Positions 52,233 to 61,537 are shown, counted from the first letter of the stretch. The stretch is 64,000 nucleotides of DNA from Clostridiales bacterium (GCA_004555655.1 SFHJ01000003.1:9599-73598); one strand, 5' to 3'. Notes: generated from the letters alone by a model not told the origin. Numbers and translations: made by a program.

Positions 52233-53483
52233 TCATTTATTCTGATTGTTTTGCTCAAACAAAATGCGCATCAGTTCACTGCCGTTTTCGACAAACGGGC
52301 CCTGTTCAGCGTTTTTCTCCGAATAGCCAAGCGAGCTGCCGTGCGGCTTTCTGCTGTCATACAGCAAAAACGGCACCGGTGAGCCGTCGTGGCCGCGCGT
52401 GGACATGAGCGTTCTGTGGTCGGACAGCAGCAGCACGCGGTAGTCCATATTCTCTTTCTCCAGCGCATCAAACAGCGGGGCCAGAATCCTTGAGTCCAGC
52501 CACTCGATCGACTGTACCTTTCCCTTCAGATCGCCGTTGTGCGTGCACTCGTCCGGCGCCTCCAGATGCAGGCAGACAAAGTCCATATCACGCCTGTGCA
52601 AAAGCTCCAGCGCCTTATCGCGCTTGCCCTCGAAGTTGGTATCGATCTCGCCCGTCGCGCCCTCGACCGAAACCATTTCCAGACCGCCCAGCGCCGCAAT
52701 ACCGTGGCACAGCGGCACGGCTGAGATCACACCGCCCCAGTGGCCGTATTTTTCACGGAACGAGGGCAGCTGCAGCGCAGAGCCCTGCGCCCAGAACCAC
52801 ACGCCGTTGGCCGGGAGCTTGCCCGCCGCGCGGCGGCGCTCATTGACCGGCGCGTGGTCAAGCACGCGGTGCGCCTCGCGCATGAGCCGGTCAAGCACCT
52901 TTGCGTTTTCGCAGCCCGTGGGCAGCAGCGGACCGATCACCTCGCCCAGATGGTCATGAGGCGGGATGGTGACAAGCGCTGCATTGTCCGCGCCATGCTG
53001 TACCGGAATCTGCCGGAACGCCGGGAACGGATAGATTTTCATCTGCGCCTTGCGCAGGAGCGCGGCAAACGTCCCGTCTTCTTCCAGCGTGCGGACAGCC
53101 TCGAGCGCGTCGTCCGCCGCGATGGAACCAGCGCTGTGAGACAGGATCCTCCGGCTTTCATACGGGATATCGCCGTCTTCCAGCGAAACGAGGTTCATCC
53201 GGTAGGCGGTATCGCCGGGCTCGAGCAAAATGCCGGACGCGGCCGCCTCCATGGGAGACCGGCCCGTAAAATAGTCGCGCGGGTCGTAACCGAAGATGGA
53301 TAGAATGGCCGTCTCGCTGCCGGCAGGCAGCGGCTTGGGGCAGTTGATCGTGCTGCCGAGAATGCCGTTTTTCGCAAGGCGGTCAATGGTCGGGATGTTT
53401 GCAGCTTCCAGCGGCGTTTTTCCGCCCAGTTCCGCAACCGGGCCGTCCGCCATGCCGTCGCCGATAATCAGGAGATACTTCAT
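52233..53483 (-). CDS. apgM: Cofactor-independent phosphoglycerate mutase, archaeal type
   Basis: 416 residues from the Met at 53483; an in-frame Met at 53543 lies far from any ribosome site. It interconverts 3- and 2-phosphoglycerate. The alkaline-phosphatase fold starts KYLLIIGDGMADGPVAELGGKTPLEAA, then PAGSETAILSIFGYDP with the catalytic Ser. Metal ligands are in LHLEAPDECTHNGD and LLSDHRTLMSTRGHDGSPVPFLLYD. This is the short (apgM-type) form. Same strand as DUF1015 and ispE. Confidence 0.93.
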   Translation of the reverse strand: MKYLLIIGDGMADGPVAELGGKTPLEAANIPTIDRLAKNGILGSTINCPKPLPAGSETAILSIFGYDPRDYFTGRSPMEAAASGILLEPGDTAYRMNLVSLEDGDIPYESRRILSHSAGSIAADDALEAVRTLEEDGTFAALLRKAQMKIYPFPAFRQIPVQHGADNAALVTIPPHDHLGEVIGPLLPTGCENAKVLDRLMREAHRVLDHAPVNERRRAAGKLPANGVWFWAQGSALQLPSFREKYGHWGGVISAVPLCHGIAALGGLEMVSVEGATGEIDTNFEGKRDKALELLHRRDMDFVCLHLEAPDECTHNGDLKGKVQSIEWLDSRILAPLFDALEKENMDYRVLLLSDHRTLMSTRGHDGSPVPFLLYDSRKPHGSSLGYSEKNAEQGPFVENGSELMRILFEQNNQNK

Positions 53484-53651
53484 GTGCTCACCAGTGTTCA
53501 AAAAAGTTTTTGCCAGCCAAACAAATCTTGGCCCTGTACTCATTATACATAATCCGCCCGCAAAAGCAAATCAATTTTTACGCATTGGGAGGAATATTCT
53601 TCTGCCCCCGCGTGCATACTACATCTGTGAAAAAACAAAGGAGTTGAAGCT

Positions 53652-53855
53652 ATGGATACGTTATCTCTGATCCTGGCAATCATCGGCGCCATCAACTGGG
53701 GTCTGGTCGGCTTCGCCCGGTTCGACCTCGTGGCGTGGATCTTCGGCGGCCAGACTGCCAGCGTCAGCCGCATTGTCTACGCCGTCGTGGGTCTTGCCGG
53801 CCTGTGGTGCATTACGCTGCTGTTCCGCCGCCGCAGCAAGCGCGAGGCGGCATAA
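53652..53855 (+). CDS. DUF378 small membrane protein
   Basis: 67 residues with AAAGGAG before the ATG. Two membrane helices (LSLILAIIGAINWGLVGF and SRIVYAVVGLAGLWCITLLF) joined by FDLVAWIFGGQTASV, which is the exact DUF378 pattern, and a basic tail RRRSKREAA. Function of the family unknown. It is monocistronic, ended by a perfect hairpin. Confidence 0.9.
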   Translation: MDTLSLILAIIGAINWGLVGFARFDLVAWIFGGQTASVSRIVYAVVGLAGLWCITLLFRRRSKREAA

Positions 53856-53870
53856 AACTGCACAGCCGAA

Positions 53871-53899
53871 AAAATGGCCGCCCGTTGGGCGGCCATTTT
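53871..53899 (+). terminator. Terminator of the DUF378 gene
   Basis: AAAATGGCCGCCC / GGGCGGCCATTTT with a GTT loop, perfect 13-bp stem. Confidence 0.85.
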
Positions 53900-53930
53900 A
53901 TGGTCGAATCTGTGTATTGAAAGCGCGGCC

Positions 53931-54182
53931 TCAGTCACTGAGAACTTCGCCGTGCACGCGTACCCTGCCCCCGTCGGGACATTCGGCGTCAAATTCCTTT
54001 GCACGCACATCGCCATAATCCAGCTCCGCCCCGTTCTGCAGCGCGTATACAAGCGGATATATGACATGCCAAAGCTCGTGGCAGAGCGCGGGACATAACT
54101 CGCCCACCACAAAGCGATCGCCCTTTTTACAAAGCCCGCTCCGGCAGCTGCTCTGCGTGACCGTCAGCTTTACCTTTTTCAT
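53931..54182 (-). CDS. TIGR04076 family small protein
   Basis: 83 residues. Starts KKVKLTVTQSSCRSGLCKKGDRF and contains ELCPALCHELWHVIYPLVYAL, with FDAECPDGGRVRVHGEV at the end; this Cys-rich pattern is the TIGR04076 family of unknown function. Six Cys suggest metal or Fe-S binding. It lies 21 bp downstream of the zinc-ribbon/BIG2 gene on the same strand and may share its transcript. Confidence 0.85.
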   Translation of the reverse strand: MKKVKLTVTQSSCRSGLCKKGDRFVVGELCPALCHELWHVIYPLVYALQNGAELDYGDVRAKEFDAECPDGGRVRVHGEVLSD

Positions 54183-54203
54183 CTTTGCTCCCTGCCGCTT
54201 CCG

Positions 54204-55463
54204 TTATCCCACGTTGCAGCGAACGATGCACTCATAGCTGACGCCCTGATACGTGGTGGACACATACGCCGTGCCGCGGCCCACGGCCGTGACCACGCCG
54301 TCAGAATCGACCGAGCAGACGGAATTGTCAGACGACGTCCAGACCAGCCCCGAGACCTTGTTGCCGTCTGCGTCCTTCAGGCTGAGTCGGAAATACTCGC
54401 CCACGATAGACATGGTGACATCGGAATGGCTGATGGTGCATGTTGGCTCGCCGGAGCCCGACTCAGCGCTGCTGTCAAGATTGCAGCGAACGATGCAGCT
54501 GAAGCTCTGTCCGGCGGCGGTGGCCGTGACGGTGGTGGTGCCGCTGCCCATGGCCGTGACAACGCCAGTGGACGAGACCGACGCAATCTGCGGATCATTG
54601 CTGGCGAACGTGACCTCCTGCCCCTCCGGCAGGTTCAGCACCACGAGCGTAAACTGCTCGCCGGGGCTGAAGAACGTCATGTCGGTGTTATTGAGCTCCG
54701 GCGGAAGCGTCTCTTCCGCGCCCGGCACCTCAGTAAACGAGAAATCGCACGTGACAAGACAGGTGGCAGACTGTGTGCCGCAGCTGACGGTGATTGTCGT
54801 GCTGCCGCCGTTGATGGCGACGATCTTGCCCTGCGCGTTGATGGTCGCAATCGACTCGTCGGCGGAGGTGTAGACCACCTCCTGCGTGCAGTCGGCGGGT
54901 TCGACCGTGGCGGTGATGTTATAGAATTGCTCGGCCTCGTCAAAGGTGATGCTCGATGCGCCGAGCGTCAGCCCCGTACATTCGACCACCGCCGGCTTTT
55001 CCGGCTGCGGTTCGGCGGTGTAATCCTCTTCGTTCATGTACTGCTCTTCCGACGGCGTGGTATCCGCGGGTGCCTCCGGCAGCGCGGCGGACGTTTCGCC
55101 CGCAGTCTGAGACTGCTGCGCAGAATCGCTCTTTTTCAGGCCGAACCAGTCGAGATTGTAGATGGCAAACGCCGCGCCCAGCACGACCGCCACACCCAGA
55201 ATCACGCAGATCGTCACCATCATCCACTTGGGGATGGCGTAGGGGTTGCCGTCATCAGCCGCATCAGGCGCTGCAGGTGCAGCGGACGGTTTTTGCTTTG
55301 TATTCTTTGCCAGCCGCGCGCCGCCCTTCTTCTTTTTCTGCGCCGTGCGCCCGGGCACAGGCGCGGCCGCGACGTCCGCATTCCTGCCGCAAAGCGGGCA
55401 CTGGGTGAGCGAAGCGTCATATTCAATACCGCAGTATTCGCAGGTTCTTAAGTCCATATTCAT
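54204..55463 (-). CDS. Zinc-ribbon membrane protein with three BIG2-like Ig domains
   Basis: 419 residues. Residues 8-25 hold a zinc ribbon (CEYCGIEYDASLTQCPLCG). Residues 79-102 are one membrane helix (KWMMVTICVILGVAVVLGAA), so the ribbon is inside and the rest outside. After a Glu/Pro-rich stalk come three Ig-like BIG2 domains at about 160-245, 250-330 and 340-419. Each ends in the typical TTTVTA or GTAYVS strand plus a CLVTC or CIVRCN motif. The paired Cys may form a disulfide. It diverges from the Ser/Thr kinase gene, and both join a cytoplasmic signalling part to outer Ig/Fn3-like repeats. Confidence 0.85.
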   Translation of the reverse strand: MNMDLRTCEYCGIEYDASLTQCPLCGRNADVAAAPVPGRTAQKKKKGGARLAKNTKQKPSAAPAAPDAADDGNPYAIPKWMMVTICVILGVAVVLGAAFAIYNLDWFGLKKSDSAQQSQTAGETSAALPEAPADTTPSEEQYMNEEDYTAEPQPEKPAVVECTGLTLGASSITFDEAEQFYNITATVEPADCTQEVVYTSADESIATINAQGKIVAINGGSTTITVSCGTQSATCLVTCDFSFTEVPGAEETLPPELNNTDMTFFSPGEQFTLVVLNLPEGQEVTFASNDPQIASVSSTGVVTAMGSGTTTVTATAAGQSFSCIVRCNLDSSAESGSGEPTCTISHSDVTMSIVGEYFRLSLKDADGNKVSGLVWTSSDNSVCSVDSDGVVTAVGRGTAYVSTTYQGVSYECIVRCNVG

Positions 55464-55515
55464 CCTCCATTGTATCGCGAAAAGACGCCGGATAAGCGGC
55501 GCGTGGGATCTCGAT

Positions 55516-55535
55516 CCGCGGCAAAACAGCCGCGG
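55516..55535. promoter_or_regulatory. Perfect inverted repeat between the BIG2 and kinase genes
   Basis: CCGCGGC-AAAACA-GCCGCGG, 7-bp arms, 53 bp before the BIG2 gene start. It may be a leader hairpin or an operator; no clear -10/-35 pair for the BIG2 gene was found. Confidence 0.4.
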
Positions 55536-55593
55536 TCAATATATGATACCACAAATTATCCGAAATTCCAAGTACATACTACAATATCTTGTA

Positions 55594-55622
55594 TTGCTTT
55601 TTCCGTGAAAATAGCCTAAAAT
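55594..55622 (+). promoter_or_regulatory. Promoter of the Ser/Thr kinase gene
   Basis: TTGCTT (55594-55599) and TAAAAT (55617-55622) with a 17-bp spacer. A start point near 55629 leaves too short a leader for the ATG at 55637 and favours the TTG at 55655. Confidence 0.6.
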
Positions 55623-55654
55623 AAGAGAGTCTATTCATGAAGGAGGCGAAGTAT

Positions 55655-58384
55655 TTGGCAGAACTCAAGCTCATATCGCCATTGCTGTCCAATATGGAGC
55701 TCGTCAGCTGTCTCAGCGAGCGCGGCGGCACGTCCGTCTATGTTGTCCGCAGCACAAAATCCGGCCAAAGCTATATCCTGAAACATATTTCTGTTCCGGA
55801 GTCGCAGAAGCAGGTCGACGCGCTGCTCTTTACGGGCGCGGCCGCTTCAAAAGAAGACGCGCAGAAATATTACGAACAGGTTGTATCTGACTACAAGACC
55901 GAGTTGGAAACGCTCGAATCCATCTCTTCAAGCCCAAATCTGGCCTGTTACCGCAGCTATCAGATCGTGCCGAAGGAAGACGCCATCGGCTACGACGTGT
56001 ATCTTCTGGCCGAGCAGCGCAAAACGCTGGTCGACTACCTGAGCGACAACGCCATGACGCATGTATGCGCGGTGAACCTCGGGATGGATCTTTGCAACGC
56101 GCTCATCGACCTGCGTGCGGCTGGTCTCATCCACCGCGACGTGAAGCCGGCCAACATCTATCTCAGCCCGCAGGGCCATTTTGTCCTGGGCGATCTCGGC
56201 ATCGCAAAGATCAGCGAGCTCAAATACTGCTCGATGCCCGAGCATATGCTCAGCTCCTACTCCGCGCCGGAGCTGTTTGATCTGGTTGGCTCGATCGAGC
56301 CGACGACCGACATCTACTCCGTAGGCCTCATTCTCTACCGCATCTACAACGGCAACCATGGGCCCTTTGAAGACGAGAAGACGTCGGCCAGGGCTGCGGA
56401 CAAGCTCCGCGTCACCGGCGAGCCGATGCCTGCGCCCATGTACGCAGACTACGAGCTGACCGAGATCATTCTCAAGGCCTGTGCGTTCCAGCCTGCCGAC
56501 CGCTATCAGACGCCGGATGAATTCAAAAATGCCCTGTGTGAGTACATGAAGCGCAACCAGGTCGAAGATACGCTGATCGTGCCGCCCATCGTGGCCGATT
56601 TCGAGCCCATCGACCCCAACGAAGAGCCAGAGCCAGTCGAGCCGGTGCAGTTTGCCGACACCGAGTCGATGAGCGAGGACTTTAAAGAGAGCTTCTCGCC
56701 CGACACACAAATGCTCAACGCCATCATCGACTCCGTGCACCGTGACATGGCGGGCGAAAAGCTCCCGGATCTTTCAAACTCGCTTGAGCACTCAGATGAT
56801 GAAGACGCGATTCCCGTCGAGGCGCCCGTCAAGCGGCGGCGCAGGCGTAAAAAGCGCTGGATTCCGGTGGTCGCCACGTTGGCGGTGCTCGCTGTCGCGG
56901 CCGCAGCGCTCGTCTATTTCTTCATCATCGCGCCGTCCACAATCCGTGTCGACGCCATCACGCTGCTTGAGCGCGGCCCCGACTTCATCACCGTCAAGGT
57001 CGATTCTCCCGCAGAAGACGGTGCGTTCGGCGTCATCTGTTCCGACGCCTACGGAAACAACATCCGCCGCAGCTATGTCTCGGGGCAGAGCATCGTCTTT
57101 GATTCGCTTGTGCCCGGCACGCAGTACACCATCACTGTCGAGCCCGCCAACGGCGAAAAGCTCACGGGCGCATACACGCTCCCGGCCAGTACACTGGCGC
57201 AGACGGACGTGCTGAGCTTTACGGCTACGGCCGTATCGGTCACGCAGGCCGAGCTCAACCTCATCATCAAGGACGGGCCTGACCCCGGCACCTGGACGCT
57301 CCGCTATTATGCCGACGGCGTGGAGGAAAAGACGGCCACCTTTACCGGCCACTCCACCACGGTCGCAGGGCTTGCGCCCGGTACCGAGTACACCTTTGAG
57401 CTGCTCGAGCCCGAGGGCACCAACCTCATCGGCCAGACGAGCGCCAGCTTCTCCACCGTGCCGAGCGTGGACATTGAAACCGTCAAGGTCGCGCTCTCCA
57501 GTTCCTCGGCGATTTTATCCTGGCCGTTTACCGGCGACGAACCCGAGGCCTGGACGGTCACCATCTCCGGTACCGACGGCTACTCCGACACGCAGATCAT
57601 CTCGGCTTCTACCATCACGTTTGAGGGCCTTACCTCAGGCGAGACGTACACGGTGACCATCTCCGCGCCGACCATGCTGCAGCCGGTCGAGACGCACTTT
57701 ACGCCCACGGTCACTGTGCTCCAGTCCTTCACGGTTGAGCCGGATGAAAACGGCGGCTTCAATTTCAGTTGGGCCTGCGAAGCCGACCCCGCCGAAAACG
57801 ACTGGATCGTCACCTATGAACCGGCCGATCTTGCAGGCACTGCCGCCGCGCAGCCCGTAGCGGTTGCGTGCAGCAACAGCGACTCGTTCGGTATCACTGC
57901 CGATACGCTTCTGCCCGGCACGACGTACACCGCAACGCTCGCGCTCAAGAGCGGCGAAAAGCTCGAGGGTGCCGACACCACCATCACCTTCACAACCGCT
58001 GAGGCTGAGCCCTTCACCAGCTACGGCTTCAAGAATGTGTATGTGGGACTGTTCCTCTGCCCCGAGCAGGAGAATTGGACATACCTCAATCTCACCGGCT
58101 CGCGCAACGCGTTCAAGACCGATGAGAAGATTGCCTTTGCCGTGCAGACCATCAGCAAGCTCTCGTCCAGCACGGACGAGGTTCAGATTTTGATTATGCT
58201 GCGTGATGAAAACGGCAAGCTCCTCGGCTGTACGCAGTCGTCTGCCGTCTGGGATGAGATGTGGAACAACAGCCTGTTTGTCGGCGCAGCGCCGTCCACG
58301 CCGCAGCGCGCAGGAACCTACACCCTGCAGATCTACTTTAATCAGCAGCTCGCTGCGCTAAAAGAGATCCCCATCGAGAACTGA
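55655..58384 (+). CDS. Membrane Ser/Thr protein kinase with extracellular Fn3-like repeats
   Basis: 909 residues from TTG 55655, with AAGGAGG eight bases upstream; ATG 55637 is in frame but lies about 8 nt from the predicted mRNA start. Kinase domain (about 15-295): Lys in YILKH, catalytic loop LIHRDVKPANIYLS, DLG in place of DFG (LGDLGIAK), and SAPELFD. An acidic linker follows to about 395, then basic RRRRKKRW and one membrane helix (about 403-427). The outer part holds about four Fn3-like beta repeats with LVPGTQYTITVEPANG, LAPGTEYTFELLEPEG and LLPGTTYTATLALKSG, and a different C-terminal domain. PASTA repeats are absent. It may sense envelope state; targets unknown. Confidence 0.88.
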   Translation: MAELKLISPLLSNMELVSCLSERGGTSVYVVRSTKSGQSYILKHISVPESQKQVDALLFTGAAASKEDAQKYYEQVVSDYKTELETLESISSSPNLACYRSYQIVPKEDAIGYDVYLLAEQRKTLVDYLSDNAMTHVCAVNLGMDLCNALIDLRAAGLIHRDVKPANIYLSPQGHFVLGDLGIAKISELKYCSMPEHMLSSYSAPELFDLVGSIEPTTDIYSVGLILYRIYNGNHGPFEDEKTSARAADKLRVTGEPMPAPMYADYELTEIILKACAFQPADRYQTPDEFKNALCEYMKRNQVEDTLIVPPIVADFEPIDPNEEPEPVEPVQFADTESMSEDFKESFSPDTQMLNAIIDSVHRDMAGEKLPDLSNSLEHSDDEDAIPVEAPVKRRRRRKKRWIPVVATLAVLAVAAAALVYFFIIAPSTIRVDAITLLERGPDFITVKVDSPAEDGAFGVICSDAYGNNIRRSYVSGQSIVFDSLVPGTQYTITVEPANGEKLTGAYTLPASTLAQTDVLSFTATAVSVTQAELNLIIKDGPDPGTWTLRYYADGVEEKTATFTGHSTTVAGLAPGTEYTFELLEPEGTNLIGQTSASFSTVPSVDIETVKVALSSSSAILSWPFTGDEPEAWTVTISGTDGYSDTQIISASTITFEGLTSGETYTVTISAPTMLQPVETHFTPTVTVLQSFTVEPDENGGFNFSWACEADPAENDWIVTYEPADLAGTAAAQPVAVACSNSDSFGITADTLLPGTTYTATLALKSGEKLEGADTTITFTTAEAEPFTSYGFKNVYVGLFLCPEQENWTYLNLTGSRNAFKTDEKIAFAVQTISKLSSSTDEVQILIMLRDENGKLLGCTQSSAVWDEMWNNSLFVGAAPSTPQRAGTYTLQIYFNQQLAALKEIPIEN

Positions 58385-58392
58385 ACAACGTC

Positions 58393-58425
58393 AAAAACCG
58401 CATGGCCAATGGCCATGCGGTTTTT
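58393..58425. terminator. Bidirectional terminator after the kinase gene
   Basis: AAAAACCGCATGGCC / GGCCATGCGGTTTTT, perfect 15-bp stem, AAT loop. It also ends the convergent DHHW gene. Confidence 0.85.
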
Positions 58426-58429
58426 CTTA

Positions 58430-59866
58430 TCATGTATCTGCCCCGACCAGACGGTTGAGCCAGCTGACGTAGTAGCTGCTGTTGATCATGTAAGGATAGT
58501 TGATGACGATGAGATCGTCGATCTGCTGCTCTTTGGCAAACGCGGCCAGATCGAGCGATGGCTTGCCGTCGCGGTTGAACTCGCGAGGGTCAATGACAAT
58601 GATTTTGCTGTAATGGCTTGTCAAAAACGGCGCAAACGCGTTGCCGTAGGACTCCTTGAGCATGATGCACGTCGGCCCCTCCACGTCCGTCTCGATCACG
58701 CACACGGGCGTATCGCCGCCGATGAAGCACAGATACTTATTCGTCACCGAATCATCGAGCTTCGTGTATACCACGCTCACCGGCACGCCGTTCTGGAGCT
58801 CCGCGTTCGCGTAATACTGCGCGTGCGTCTCGGCAATCGGAAGATAGTAATCCAGATAGTCCGGGTTGTCCGCCAGTGTCTGCTGCTGCGGATATCCCGA
58901 GGTGAAGGTGTACATCGAGCCAAGGAACGTGTCATACCGCCCCGTCTCAAACTCGGTCAGCGGCACGGCTTCAAACCCTGCTGCCTCGCAGAAGGCTGTG
59001 TAGGCGTAATACGCGCCCAGCTGTGTCCAGTGGTGGTCGGTGCGGAAGAAGATGTACTCGTCCGTATGCGCGCGCAGCGCGGTGGTTGCGTCTACGGTGA
59101 TGATGCCGTCCGCCATCTGATCGTAGCAGCGTTGGATCATATCCTTCTGGCTGTGCAGACCCGTATGCATGCTCTCGGGCGAGTAGAACTCGCCGCCGTT
59201 GCAGGTAAGGAGCGAAATGGTGCGCGTGCCCTCCGGCATGGCTGAGGCGAGATTGTTGACCGCACCGGCATAGGATGTGATCACACCATCGAGCGCCGTG
59301 GGGATCTCCATCGCGCGCGTGCCGACCAGAATGACGTTTCCTGCGTAGCTGGCTTCAGACTCATCCGGATTGTCAAGCGCGGGAATTTGCTCCTCTTCTG
59401 CTTCCTCTGGCGGCGTTTCCGGCGCCACGGGCGTCTGGCCGGCAACTTCATGCTCGCCGCTGGCAGGCAGGCCGGGATCCTCCGGCTCGGACGTATCCGG
59501 CTGCTGTACCGGCCGGTTTGCATTCTGCACGGCGTCCAGCGACTCGCCGCCGTGCTCGGCGCCGGTGTTGCCGTCCAGCACAAGCACGGTGTTTTCACCG
59601 CTGCCGGAGTAGTAATAGAACTGATTCAGCGTCTGGTTGGCGCGCAGAAGCGTCTCACGCATAGGGAAGGTATCGGCATAATACGTCTCAAGCGCGGGAA
59701 TAAAGCTGCCGTCAAAAAGCGCGGCAAACGAGAATTCCGGCTTTTTCGCCAGCTCGCGGTTCTCACGTTCCGAGCGCACAGGGTCTTTGTCTGCCAGAGA
59801 AATGACCCCGACCAGCAGCAAAGCCGCCAGCACCACCGTCAGGAGGATGGTATAAATTTTTTTCAC
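58430..59866 (-). CDS. DHHW family protein (polysaccharide acylation partner)
   Basis: 478 residues. Residues 4-24 are a membrane anchor (IYTILLTVVLAALLLVGVIS), followed by RSERENRELAKKPEFSFAALFDGSF, a typical DHHW/AlgX-like start, then a disordered Glu/Pro segment. The naming motif is in FFRTDHHWTQLGAYYAYTAF (near 270-290), and later CIMLKESYGNAFAPFL supplies the SGNH-like Ser region. Such proteins act outside the cell with an MBOAT acyltransferase to O-acetylate a polysaccharide, which lies just upstream here (14-bp gap). Probable cell-envelope glycan modification. Confidence 0.88.
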   Translation of the reverse strand: MKKIYTILLTVVLAALLLVGVISLADKDPVRSERENRELAKKPEFSFAALFDGSFIPALETYYADTFPMRETLLRANQTLNQFYYYSGSGENTVLVLDGNTGAEHGGESLDAVQNANRPVQQPDTSEPEDPGLPASGEHEVAGQTPVAPETPPEEAEEEQIPALDNPDESEASYAGNVILVGTRAMEIPTALDGVITSYAGAVNNLASAMPEGTRTISLLTCNGGEFYSPESMHTGLHSQKDMIQRCYDQMADGIITVDATTALRAHTDEYIFFRTDHHWTQLGAYYAYTAFCEAAGFEAVPLTEFETGRYDTFLGSMYTFTSGYPQQQTLADNPDYLDYYLPIAETHAQYYANAELQNGVPVSVVYTKLDDSVTNKYLCFIGGDTPVCVIETDVEGPTCIMLKESYGNAFAPFLTSHYSKIIVIDPREFNRDGKPSLDLAAFAKEQQIDDLIVINYPYMINSSYYVSWLNRLVGADT

Positions 59867-59880
59867 GATACGCCCCTCCC

Positions 59881-61290
59881 TCAGAACCGGAAATACAAAA
59901 ACGCGTTATAGGATGTGCCGACAAGCGCAATCGTGGAGGCGACGAGCAGCGCAACATCGAACGCATACGTCACGAACACATAGAGCTTCTGCTTCGGCCC
60001 GTCGTGATTTTCAGACGAGCACAGCATGCCGAACGCGTTTCCAAGCAACTGCGGCAGCGGCGTGCAACCGATGAAGCAGGTGATGAGCAGTGGAAGATTG
60101 TTTACAAGCATAATCGACGTTGTTTCACCGGCAAAGCCCGCACCTGCGAAGCCAAAGAGCACAGCGAAGCTCTGCGACAGTCTTGCAGCGTCGGTGAAGT
60201 AAAAAATATTCCAGCCGATGACAACCAGAAACAGCGTCAGAACATGCCGCACCGCTGCGGGGATGTGCTTGATCTGCTTTTTGAGCAGCCGCTCGATACA
60301 AAGAAGCACGTAGAAATACAAGCCCCAGAGCACAAAGTTCCAGCTTGCACCATGCCACAATCCCGTCAGCGCCCAGACGATGAACAGGTTCAGATATACA
60401 TGCCGGCGGTTGCCGCCCAGCGGAATGTAGACGTAATCGCGAAAGAAGGAGCTGAGCGAGATATGCCATCTGCGCCAGAACTCCGTGATCGAGCGCGAGA
60501 TATACGGCAGTCTGAAGTTCTCCGGGTATTTGAACCCGAAAATGCGGCCAAGGCCGATCGCCATGTCGGAGTAGCCGGAAAAATCGAAGTAGATCTGAAA
60601 CGTGAACAGGATCACGCCCAGCCACATGCCAAGCGTTGTAGCGGCGGCGAGTTGCCCGTCGAGAATCTGGCTTGCGATTTTGCCCGCACCGTCGGCCAGC
60701 AGCACCTTTTTGCCCAGGCCGATGCAGAAGCGCGTCATGCCGTAGAAAATATCTTCATGGCAGGCCGTGCGCTTTTCGATCTGCTGTTCCACATCGCTGT
60801 AGCGCACAATCGGCCCGGCGATGAGCTGCGGGAACAAACTCACATACAGCAAAAACCGCCAGTATGATTTCTGAACGCCGACCTGCCCGCGATAGACGTC
60901 AACGACGTATGACAGCGCCTGGAACGTGTAAAACGAGATGCCGATTGGCAGCGGGATCTCCGGCACATTGAGCGATGTGCCGAACAGCGCGTTGATATTC
61001 TCCACCAAAAAGCCCGCATACTTAAAAACCGCCAGGCAGCCAAGGTTTACAATAATCGACAGCACCAGCTGCAGCTTCCGCTTTTTCCTGCACATCCACA
61101 ATCCGAAGCCCCAGTTCGCCGCCGCCATGCCGACCATCAGAAAGACGTACAGCGGCTCTCCCCAGGCGTAAAAAAACAGGCTGAAAACGATCAAAACCGC
61201 GTTTTTGCCCGCCATACTTCGGCAAAGGAAGTATAATAGCAGGCAAAATGGTAAAAACAGATATAAAAAAATCAGATTTGAGAAGACCAT
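59881..61290 (-). CDS. MBOAT family O-acyltransferase (AlgI/DltB-like)
   Basis: 469 residues with about ten membrane helices. MVFSNLIFLYLFLPFCLLLYF is the family start. Other landmarks are FFYAWGEPLYVFL, GISFYTFQALSYVVDVYRG, FPQLIAGPIVRYSDVEQQI, YFDFSGYSDMAIGLGRIFGF, RSITEFWRRWHISLSSFFRDYVYIPLGGNR and ALTGLWHGASWNFVLWG with the conserved His. It moves acyl groups, usually acetyl, across the membrane for transfer to a surface glycan with the DHHW protein encoded next. Confidence 0.93.
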   Translation of the reverse strand: MVFSNLIFLYLFLPFCLLLYFLCRSMAGKNAVLIVFSLFFYAWGEPLYVFLMVGMAAANWGFGLWMCRKKRKLQLVLSIIVNLGCLAVFKYAGFLVENINALFGTSLNVPEIPLPIGISFYTFQALSYVVDVYRGQVGVQKSYWRFLLYVSLFPQLIAGPIVRYSDVEQQIEKRTACHEDIFYGMTRFCIGLGKKVLLADGAGKIASQILDGQLAAATTLGMWLGVILFTFQIYFDFSGYSDMAIGLGRIFGFKYPENFRLPYISRSITEFWRRWHISLSSFFRDYVYIPLGGNRRHVYLNLFIVWALTGLWHGASWNFVLWGLYFYVLLCIERLLKKQIKHIPAAVRHVLTLFLVVIGWNIFYFTDAARLSQSFAVLFGFAGAGFAGETTSIMLVNNLPLLITCFIGCTPLPQLLGNAFGMLCSSENHDGPKQKLYVFVTYAFDVALLVASTIALVGTSYNAFLYFRF

Positions 61291-61339
61291 CGGCGCAGCA
61301 CTCCGGTTACAGATGATTTACATAATTCATGCATTTCCT

Positions 61340-61368
61340 AATTTAGCAGACGTTCCCTCTTTTTGCAA
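61340..61368 (-). promoter_or_regulatory. Promoter of the MBOAT-DHHW operon
   Basis: TTGCAA (61368-61363) and TAAATT (61345-61340) with a 17-bp spacer on the minus strand. Confidence 0.55.
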
Positions 61369-61456
61369 GCGCTTTTATGTTTTTTCGACATATTTTTTTC
61401 TTATGCCTCCTCTACCCTATGCCGGCGGCAGATATCCTATGCCGCAAAAACATTGC

Positions 61457-61485
61457 TTGCTTTCTTTCCGGTCACGTGATATACT
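61457..61485 (+). promoter_or_regulatory. Promoter of the DeoR regulator gene
   Basis: TTGCTT (61457-61462) and TATACT (61480-61485) with a 17-bp spacer; TCACGTGA lies within the spacer and could be a regulator site. Confidence 0.55.
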
Positions 61486-61537
61486 AACGTTGTTTTGTGT
61501 GGTTTTTATTCTTTATTTTCAACAGGAAGTGACGCGC

